Positions 9,106 to 15,724 of a DNA stretch of 15,724 nt are shown here, piece by piece. This stretch comes from Gloeopeniophorella convolvens. Lineage: Eukaryota > Basidiomycota > Agaricomycetes > Russulales. The translations under genes were made by a program, and so were the position numbers. Under the pieces are notes generated by a model. That model saw only the letters and a program-made list of their open reading frames with translations, was not told the DNA's origin and did no database searches. Within the stretch, counting starts at the first letter, position 1. The number at the start of each line of letters is the position of its first letter. Location of the stretch: NCBI GenBank assembly GCA_022496205.1, contig WTXD01000236.1, forward strand, positions 1-15,724. The letters are read 5' to 3'.

Positions 9106-10092
9106 CGAGCAGGCTCGGTGGATGACAGCGGGGTGCTTCTGAACGATCCTTGGATGGCAAGGAACGACGAAACGGGGGCTCCCACACGCCGCCGCCCGCA
9201 GCGTTTTATGAGGTGGAGCGCGGCCCTTCTTGGCGCCTCGGAATGGTGCTCGCCGTGCCTGGCCCTGTTTCAATTGAATTTCCAATTCATCCGCTTATAT
9301 AGCCAGGCTCAGCAGGGCTCAGCCTGTAAATAGACTTCTGTGGGAGCACTCTGCAGGCCACGGACCATCGACATCAGCTGGTCACTGCTCCGGAAATCCC
9401 ATTCAATGCAGCCACTCCAAGAACATCATCTGCGTACACGGAGTGCAAAATTATTCTGAATCTGATTTCCTGCGTTCGCTCGACCACCGCGGTGACCGGG
9501 CCTGCCCCAAGTTGCCTTGTACGTGTGAACACTCAACGTCCCTCTTACGCAAAGATAAGGGTTCGATGTCGCACATATTGATACGAGATCAAGAACTGCA
9601 CTAATTTGTCGTCAACCGGGTCAGGCCGGTTGAGGTCCCAACACGTCTTGATGGTCTCCGTGGGTTGAGCCTAGTGAACCAACGGAATCTCCGCGAATAG
9701 GATCTACCAGCCAGCCAGCGGAATCGAGTATGAAAATTCCGAGTAAACCTATAGCAGCGTCACAGGCCCCAATGGTAGTCTCGGCCTGGTGGGTGAATAA
9801 ATTAACCAGGGGAGACACCTCCGACCGCGGCCCCGAACCATGGTTGAGCCAATATGTTACGAGCTAACTGGGCTATATGTGTCACGACGAGAGACCTTCC
9901 AACTGCGGCAGACTGCCTACATGCCCTCGATGATCCAAGCATCTTGTCCATGCTCCAGCCCTGGGTAGAGCCAAGCCGTCACGAGCGACGGGAATAGTCC
10001 ATCACGCGGTGATCACGAAGGAGCCCCTGCGCCTACGAAGGTGTCGCAAAAGACTCACGGCCCTCGAGTCGGAACACGACAGTACGGCGCCT
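9106..10092. other. Gene-poor region upstream of the antiporter
   Basis: It contains the antiporter leader and promoter (to about 9350) and the 3' flank of BUD31. No frame looks protein-like, and no tRNA cloverleaf with both A and B boxes could be found. Small items seen: a 10-nt palindrome CACCGCGGTG near 9485, a GATAAG near 9550, and three loosely similar segments built on a GAGCC core near 9665, 9845 and 9965. These could be decayed repeat sequence or unique regulatory DNA. Confidence 0.5.
9295..9301 (-). promoter_or_regulatory. TATA box of the antiporter gene
   Basis: The minus strand reads GGCTATATAAGCGG, about 190 nt upstream of ATG 9105. A good TATA match at a distance compatible with a 5' leader of about 150 nt. 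Confidence 0.45.
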
Positions 10093-10750
10093 TCATGAAT
10101 CCGAACTGCAGCCACGGCACCCTGCCAGCAGCACAGCGTCAGATCAACCTCCGGGCAAGCGCAAGGAAGACGCACCGCAATGGACACATTCAACCACAGT
10201 TCCAGCGCGCACCTGGGCCTTAGGAACGCGACAAATGCATGTCGAACCTTGATAGTTCATGTCCTAGGGATCGGTGTGAATGAAAGGGCAAGCCAGAGAG
10301 TGACCAATAATGAGCACCCTCGTCTGAATGCATCGAAGGCAGCAAAGCTTCTCATAGCCCGTCTTCTTCCACTTAGCAATGAGGCTGCACAACGAGTCAG
10401 AACACGCCCAGGAGAGAGCGAGACGGGCCCCGCCACTCACTTTGCGTCCGCGTACTTCTCCTTCAATAGCCAGTCATATAACTCTTTGCTGATCGCCTCC
10501 CGCTTATAATACAGTTCGTAAATGTACCTTGAACGCGCGTGCGATATCCGCATAATAGGCCAGAGTGATTCAGACTTGCGCTTGCCTTCATGTGATTCGT
10601 TCTCGGCGTCCCGCATCTTCTTTCCATAGTCCTCCAGGATCTGGCTGAATAAGCGAGGGTCGGGTAGAGGAGGAGAACGGGGCGCACCGGCTCAATCTCC
10701 TCGAAGCCCTCTGGGGCCTTTTTCGTTCGGCTGGTACGGATTTTTGGCAT
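10093..10750 (-). CDS. BUD31: BUD31/G10 pre-mRNA splicing factor
   Basis: A small, deeply conserved component of the activated spliceosome (Cwf14 in fission yeast, G10 in vertebrates). Five exons on the minus strand: 10688-10750, 10441-10640, 10318-10384, 10176-10263 and 10093-10121 (TGA), with introns of 47, 56, 54 and 54 nt. The spliced protein is 148 residues, the normal family length. It begins [20 protein letters not shown], continues [34 protein letters not shown] and [17 protein letters not shown], then [31 protein letters not shown] and [14 protein letters not shown], ending SSDS. The CC-LRC, CIC and C-HCGCRGC cysteines form the family's zinc cluster. All splice junctions keep frame and no residue typical of the family is missing. 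It shares a short promoter region with the divergent gene at 10991. Confidence 0.97.
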
Positions 10751-10990
10751 GGTGGTGGAGGCGATGAACAATGGACCGGGCCGAGGCAAGCTATATTCTG
10801 CGAGCGGCACGTGCACCCCAGGTTGAGTTCGGCGGACACACGGCTTATGTAGTTGGTTTGCAACGAGGCAGCCACCGTTTGCCATAAAAGCCTCTCCTTT
10901 CCGCGAACCGACTCACTTCAGAACCTTTCGGACTCGTGGAACACCGCCTTCGCTATCGGGGCGCCCATCGCCCCTCCCTGAACTGTCACC
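10751..10990. promoter_or_regulatory. Divergent promoter, BUD31 / TB2-family gene
   Basis: 240 bp separate the two start codons, so both promoters must lie here or overlap the leaders. A CATAAAAG element at 10883-10890 sits about 100 nt before ATG 10991 and may serve the plus-strand gene. A TATATT-like element near 10790-10795 is close to the BUD31 start. A pyrimidine-rich CCTCTCCTTTCC follows the first element. Confidence 0.5.
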
Positions 10991-13007
10991 ATGGGCATCG
11001 TCGTCCTCGCCCTGCGATGCTACCTGGTCTTCCAGAATGTCTTCATTACTTTCAAAACACTCAAGATGCCCCCGCCATCATCCCGAAACAATGGCCAGCC
11101 GAGCGTACGAGCTATGACCCAGAGGAAGCGGGATATGAAAGGATGCATGGCGATTTGGATCGTTTGGGTGAGTCGTGTGCCCCCTGACACGGAACCAAAG
11201 CACTGAAAGAGCTTGCTTAAGTGTTGCCTTGCCCTTTATGAATCCCTCGTGGAAAGAGTTGTTTGGATCGTCATCCCGTTCTACGACGAGATCAAATCTG
11301 TCATCCTCATTTTCCTCATTCTCACCCGCGCTAGGGTACGTGCGTCCCGTAGTTCGCCTAGAAAGGTGTTGACCCGATCGACAGAGTGCCGAGCCCATTT
11401 ACCTCCACGTCATCCGTCCCCTCGTCAAACCATACGTGTCCACTCTCGATGCCATCCTCGGTGTCGTTCACAATATCGGCGATTTCATTCTCTTGCTTCT
11501 TTCCATCCCCTTCAGCGCAGCATTGCATTGGTGGTACGGCCCTTCCGCAGATGAGGATCAAACTGGCTTGACAGAGGCGGACTCGGAAAGTGTTAGAAGC
11601 GGTGATGAACCACCAGTCATGCTTAGGAACCGCTCAGACTATTCTGGTCAACACATTTCCCGCGGCTCCTCAGGGTCTGGAGAGGCATTTCGTCCAGGCG
11701 CTGCGACGGAAGGCGATCACGATACCTACCCTCGTGGCATATCTCAACGGGATTACACTGATACCCTTCGTTCGCGGTTTTACGGGCCTGGGCCGTCATC
11801 GCAGAGCCACCAAATCTGGCGCCCGCCTCCTTCCTCTTACGAAGATGCCGATGACGACGCTGCTAGTTCGCCGAATGTTCCTACGGCCATGCCAGAGCCT
11901 CACATACCGTCGATCGGTGCAGAAGCGACGGAAGACTGGCGGACATACCCTCCATTTCCATCAGCCTATCCTCCAACTCCAGCGCATCCAACACACGTGG
12001 AGATGCCAATGCCCGTTCATCCCTCTCAGTTCGCCGTCGTTCCCGAGGAAGCTAATCCCGAACTCATCATAAACCGCGACCAGACCAGTGGAACCCGGCA
12101 GGGTTTTGGGCAGTCGCTCCTGCTACCGCGTGAGCCACCGAATCCCGGCTCCGATGGCGGCTTGAGCGACGAAACCAAATACTTTGGGGTTCAAACTCAC
12201 GACATACGTTATGTTACTTCAGACGACAGCGACGAAGATATGGATGATTATGAAACAGAGGAGGATTCATTTGATGTTACCCTTCGAACTCCCCAACATC
12301 GGCGCATCCTCCAGGCTGTAGACATGGGGCGCGAGGTTTCAACAGCCTCGATTGCCACAGAAGCGACGGTGGCTTCCTCGGTGCCCAGTGAAACGACCGC
12401 GTTGACCACGGACCATTGTGGGTCTTCCCTGCGAACGGCCACTCACACAATGTCGCGTACCACATCGAGCAACTCAAGCGTCGCGGGGGTCAAACGACCC
12501 TTACCCCGCTACAAGCCTGACATTCGACCCCGTCCCCGCGTGGCGGATATCAGAAGCCCAAAGAAGACGAAGCAGATTACCAGGAATACTGGGCGCTCGA
12601 CTGCCATTGCCCGGACTACGTACCTCAAGCCCACAGTCGATGGCACCGCATCCGACGACACATTCGATGACGACGTAGGGGGTGCCGCTGCGGCGCAGGG
12701 ACAAGACGCCACCCTGGCACGGAAGAGGCGGCGTGTGGCAACCACACCGCGGACAAGGCGGGTGCTCTCCTCTCGGCCCGCCGCGCGTGGCTCGCGGGAT
12801 GTGTCCCAGTCTTCGGATTCTAGGTTGGACCCGGACAGCAAGAAGGCCACAATCCGTGGTACTGTGAGGCCGCCGGTGGCGACGAAGACCTCCTTGCGGA
12901 GTATCAATGGCCGCCCTACTGCGCGTGGCGCACCTTCTTCCGGATCGGGTTCTCTCTCCCGACCCCGTCCGACTGTAAGGAAGACCGCTAGCACTTCCCG
13001 GCCATGA
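10991..13007 (+). CDS. TB2/DP1/HVA22 (REEP/Yop1) family protein with long charged tail
   Basis: Members insert hairpins into the endoplasmic reticulum and curve or tubulate it. Three exons: 10991-11167, 11222-11335 and 11385-13007 (637 residues); introns are 54 and 49 nt, the first ending in AAG. The start sits in ACCATGG. The family core is residues ~1-150: hydrophobic MGIVVLALRCYLVFQNVFI, a basic linker, then MAIWIVWCCLALYESLVERV, IPFYDEIKSVILIFLILTRA and SAEPIYLHVIRPLVKPYV, which match the TB2/DP1/HVA22 signature. A last hydrophobic stretch follows (GDFILLLLSIPFSAALHWWYG). Typical Yop1 proteins have about 180 residues; here roughly 490 more follow. The tail is low-complexity and Ser/Pro-rich, with an acidic patch (DDSDEDMDDYETEEDSFD, about residue 375) and a strongly basic last third with RKRRRVATTPRTRR and many Arg/Ser/Thr-Pro sites. 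It is open over 1.6 kb, so it is genuine coding sequence. A microtubule- or nucleic-acid-binding tail would fit the charge but is inference. Confidence 0.9.
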
Positions 13008-13719
13008 TCTCCCTTTGTTAGTTCTGCATCGCATGCTTTCGTCATACTCGACGTCCTGTGCTGGCTTATCCCTGGTGCCCTCGAGACCCACTTAGACTCT
13101 GAGTATACATCTTGTAAAGTATCCCCATCCCATCGCATTTATTCACGCAGTGATCCGAATATACACTTACGACTATCCGTCATATCGAATTGTTCTTCCG
13201 AAGTCTTGTCCCCCGCGTGCAGTCATCGTATCGCTTCAAGCCTCAACCGGAGGTCGCTTTCGCGACCCGCTTATAGTGTCAGGACTGGCGTCTGGATGGT
13301 TCCATTCAAGAAGTCCAACAACAACTGAACATCGAGCCGTACCGATAGCTGAGCCAACAGATACACACCACTACATCAATTGTTGTGACCCTCGCCGACA
13401 TCGTGCATGGGCCTTTCTCCGGGGTCACTCTCCAGTCATCAGTCAAAATAAGTACGCTCACCGACCGATCGGACTTCACGCATGCACCGCCTATTGTTAT
13501 GTTGCTTCGAACTGATCGTGTACGCAGCACCGAAGCTGACTGCGAGTGTTGCGTGAGGTCTGACTAGCCAATCATGGGACTCAGACCATCTACTAACACG
13601 TACTAGTAGGGTATGTCTGTCATAGCAGTGCACGCCCGGGTTCGGCTGCACCGGCCCAAGAATTCCTTCCACGCAGATCATTGTACAAGGTTCTTCTGAC
13701 TGAAGCCAGCTGGTGGGAT

Positions 13720-13748
13720 CAACGTTGTGGGACTCCGGCCCTTGTCCG
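13720..13748 (+). repeat. Imperfect direct repeat, copy 1
   Basis: Begins CAACGTTGTGGGACTCCGGC and continues CCTTGTCCG. It matches copy 2 at 13958-13985 with a one-base gap and a few substitutions. Confidence 0.45.
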
Positions 13749-13957
13749 GTTTCCAGGTGCGTTTGCTTCGAGGAAAAGGCCCGGACAGTGCGACCATGGA
13801 TAGTTTGCTTACATACTACGAGGTACATTGGCTCGGCGCCGGTGCCTTCAACGTGACTTGAACCCCATCGCGAGACGTCTTTTGAACGACCATGCACATA
13901 TAACGTGCAAATGTCCGACCCCCTCGCTTAATGGCGTTGTGTTCTCTGTTGTTTGGC

Positions 13958-13985
13958 CAACGTTTCGGACTCGGGCCCTTGTCTG
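13958..13985 (+). repeat. Imperfect direct repeat, copy 2
   Basis: Begins CAACGTTTCGGACTCGGGCC and continues CTTGTCTG, about 238 nt downstream of copy 1. The similarity fades on both sides. Confidence 0.45.
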
Positions 13986-14300
13986 CTATCTGATGAGCAC
14001 GTAGTATCATGCTCATGGCAACGCGTACCCCTTCACTTGTCGCCGCGCATGGACCGTTGCTTCCCCATTGTCGCATACGCGCAATCAACAGACGGGACTA
14101 TATTCTTGGTATTGTCTCGCACGCGTCTTCGCCCCGACGTCCCACTCCCGAAATCCTTCTTAAAGGCCTGCGACCATGCCTCCACCTCGTCAAGCTTTTC
14201 GACAGAGCTCGACACGAGTCCTCACGATCTACTTCACGGCTCTTTATGTCCTCTTAGACTGTCACTCTACGTCTGGTTTTTGCCAAGGTCCTCAGAAAAT

Positions 14301-14839
14301 ATGCAGAGCGTCTTTCAAGCCAAGCCTAACCACGCTGCGGTCAGTGCTCTCTTCATGTGCATGATCAACCAAGACAACGTTCACACTTTGGACAGACTGC
14401 AGGTCAGTCGCACTATGGCGCACACTATGGGATGTTCCGCATGGGCGGTCCCCGCTCTTCTCAGGCACTGGGTTCCTCTTGGACTGCGCCTCATGTAGCA
14501 CCTGCTCTTTCGAGTGCCACACAGCAGCACCCTTCGGCATATAGATTCGCCTCCAAAGCTCCTGTTGCTAGACGGTCTCCTCCTACGTCCGCAAAGCCTT
14601 CTACGAGCAGACCGCTTAAACAGAAGGCCGCGCATAGATGCCATTCGTCTGTATCTCCCGTGGATCAGCAACCACGTCCCTCTCCGTATCCTAGTGCTTC
14701 TGCTCGGACGTACCATGAGCGCACAGATCCCCATGCTTCCAACCACGGAGATTCTCAAAATCACTACGACGAATTCTTGGCTTCCTTTCAAACGAACATC
14801 GACAGGATGACTGGCGAGAGGGGCGGGTGGGGCTTTTAG
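14301..14839 (+). CDS. Small Ser/Pro-rich hypothetical protein
   Basis: Not recognised. The well-supported part is the long exon 14396-14839 (TAG), which reads TAGQSHYGAHYGMFRMGGPR, then a Ser/Pro/Ala-rich middle, then a more ordered end, YDEFLASFQTNIDRMTGERG, ending GWGF. Upstream, that frame has a stop at 14327, so an intron is needed. A GTCAGT donor at 14340 and a GACAG acceptor ending at 14395 (56 nt) join it to the exon starting at ATG 14301, reading MQSVFQAKPNHAA. That gives 160 residues. An alternative start at ATG 14176 (MPPPRQAFRQSSTR) would need a further intron with a weak GTCCTC donor. The C-terminal helix-like stretch could be the only folded part. Function unknown. Confidence 0.5.
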
Positions 14840-15058
14840 AGGAGAGTTTGTTGTTCGGTATGTGGTCTCTGCGAATGTGCACCGCGGACACTGTCTGACC
14901 TGGCTTGTCCTCAGCCGGGCCGGAAAACAAGCCGAGTGAGCCGTTGACGCGACTGAAACGCTTTGGCATGCGTAACCAGCACCACCTCACGAAACCAGAT
15001 GCACGCTTGCATCAGAGTTCCTCTCTGTACTTTTAGATGCCTCATACTGTATCTATAG

Positions 15059-15304
15059 CTACATGACATTGTACTTAGACCTGCACGAATTCACGACTTT
15101 AGACGACTTTTTCTATTGGATCTGTGGGAGAGACCGGAAGCAGTTACGTACTGTATGTGCCTTCTTGGGTCATATGGCTCGCGAGACGGCGGCGGCACAA
15201 CTCGCTCAGTCAGAAAGCTGCTCAGCGCTTTTGCTGCGAGCTCGGGCGCAGCGGCATCCACGACCAAGAGGCCCTCAGGGGGGGTCCAAAACCTCGACGT
15301 CACC
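15059..15304 (-). CDS. Possible very small gene, unknown
   Basis: The minus-strand ATG at 15304 sits in CACCATGG and opens MVTSRFWTPPEGLLVVDAAA, then ELAAKALSSFLTERVV, PPPSREPYDPRRHIQ. A GTACGT donor at 15151 and a GTGCAG acceptor at 15081-15086 (71 nt) would join it to a short last exon reading SKYNVM and a TAG at 15059-15061. That yields about 58 residues. Without splicing the frame continues to a stop at 15091. A small hydrophobic stretch plus a polar Pro/Arg end resembles small mitochondrial or membrane proteins in style only; no homolog is recognised. It would be divergent from the kinase gene at 15514. Confidence 0.33.
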
Positions 15305-15513
15305 ATGGTGAGTCTCAGTTTGATCTTCCGAGCCTTGTGATCGTCGGGGCCGTTATAGTCAGATAGGGGAAATTGGAAAGCGCTGATTGCAGGGGGTGAC
15401 GCACTCTGACGCCCACGTGTGGGTATCGAAGGCTCAGTCGCCTCGAGCGACGCTCCACGCCGTCCACGGACTACGGCTCGCTCTCCTTGCCTCCCTCCAT
15501 CCTTCACGCAGCC
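15305..15513. promoter_or_regulatory. Upstream region of the kinase gene
   Basis: 209 bp between the possible small minus-strand gene and the kinase ATG. The last 50 nt before ATG 15514 are pyrimidine-rich (CTCTCCTTGCCTCCCTCC), as is common just upstream of fungal starts. No TATA box seen. Confidence 0.35.
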
Positions 15514-15724
15514 ATGGCCGGTTCAAAATTAAAGAAACGTGCATCCTCTGACATTCCTTCCTCTCCTCAGCTCAAACCCACGCGTTCTCCATCCTCTCCT
15601 GAACCAAAACCACGAAGTCTTAAGGAGCCATATCCAATGCCGAGTAGCAATCCTGCTAGCCAATATACCCTCATGGAGAAGCTGGGTACGGGGAGCTTTG
15701 GGACGGTGTACAAGGCTATGCACA
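15514..15724 (+). CDS. STE20/MST-type serine/threonine protein kinase, N-terminal fragment
   Basis: Only the first 70 residues are in the window; the gene runs off the right edge. ATG 15514 (GCCATGG) opens MAGSKLKKRASSDIPSSPQL, a basic Ser/Pro-rich lead of about 50 residues. The start of a kinase domain follows: YTLMEKLGTGSFGTVYKAMH. GTGSFGTVYKA at residues 58-68 is the glycine-rich ATP-binding loop. The EKLG-GSFG-VYKA-H pattern is most like germinal-centre/MST (Hippo-type) members of the STE20 group, which act in septation, polarity or stress pathways in fungi. The catalytic lysine, HRD and DFG motifs are outside the window, so the subgroup is tentative. No intron is needed within the visible part. 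Confidence 0.82.
   Translation, partial: MAGSKLKKRASSDIPSSPQLKPTRSPSSPEPKPRSLKEPYPMPSSNPASQYTLMEKLGTGSFGTVYKAMH

Larger units (their letters stand above)
13008..14300. other. Gene-poor region, no supported gene
   Basis: It begins with the 3' flank of the TB2-family gene. Open frames here (for example the plus-strand one entering from 13953) lack convincing composition or splice structure. The only structure found is the imperfect direct repeat listed separately. No tRNA or transposon ends recognised. The last 100 nt are pyrimidine-rich and probably belong to the promoter of the next gene. Confidence 0.5.

Noticed and set aside
9540..9600. tRNA-like B-box (GGTTCGATGTC)
   Set aside because: No A-box at the right distance and no foldable acceptor or anticodon stem.
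13953..14498. 181-codon plus-strand open frame
   Set aside because: Only its last residues before 14339 fit the next gene's splice model. The upstream part is Ser/Leu/Arg-rich without conserved character, so I start the gene at 14301.
1..15724. A gene cluster, mobile element, CRISPR or defence-like system
   Set aside because: The recognisable genes are unrelated eukaryotic household functions on both strands with their own promoters. No transposase, reverse transcriptase, terminal inverted repeats or repeat-spacer arrays were found.

Overview
The window looks like genomic DNA of a filamentous basidiomycete, probably an Agaricomycete. The evidence is GC-rich coding sequence, several short introns per gene (about 47-65 nt, with GTGAGT/GTGCGT donors and CAG/TAG or occasionally AAG acceptors), Ser/Pro-rich proteins and tightly packed genes on both strands. 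The organism call is inference. No bacterial, phage, viral, CRISPR or intact transposon features were seen.

Layout: (1) 1-1051 (+), the 3' part of a glycerophosphodiester phosphodiesterase (Pgc1-type) gene with five introns. (2) 1339-3295 (+), a Ser/Arg-rich, mostly disordered protein of unknown function; its reading frame is broken twice. (3) 3946-5801 (-), an unknown protein with a Cys-rich N-terminal exon, disordered middle and Trp-rich C-terminal domain. (4) 6129-9105 (-), a CPA2/Kha1-type K+(Na+)/H+ antiporter in seven exons, also with two single-base frame breaks. (5) 10093-10750 (-), the conserved spliceosome factor BUD31/G10 in five exons, complete. (6) 10991-13007 (+), a TB2/DP1/HVA22 (REEP/Yop1) endoplasmic-reticulum membrane-shaping protein with an unusually long charged tail, divergent from BUD31 across 240 bp. 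(7) 14301-14839 (+), a small Ser/Pro-rich hypothetical. (8) 15059-15304 (-), a possible very small gene. (9) 15514-end (+), the first 70 residues of an STE20/MST-type protein kinase.

These are mostly household eukaryotic genes without a shared pathway; I see no operon-like or cluster logic and no convincing new system. The strongest unexpected signal is four apparent one-base losses, all of the same sign and lying in or next to short G/C or A/T runs, in two otherwise well-conserved genes (2 and 4). One of them falls inside the conserved FFGGPDDR motif of the antiporter. This looks more like residual consensus error than biology, and anyone using gene models from this window should correct for it or verify it. 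Other items of interest are the long REEP tail, the unrecognised conserved-looking C-terminal domain of gene 3, the small minus-strand ORF near the kinase, and a 28-29 nt imperfect direct repeat in a gene-poor stretch.
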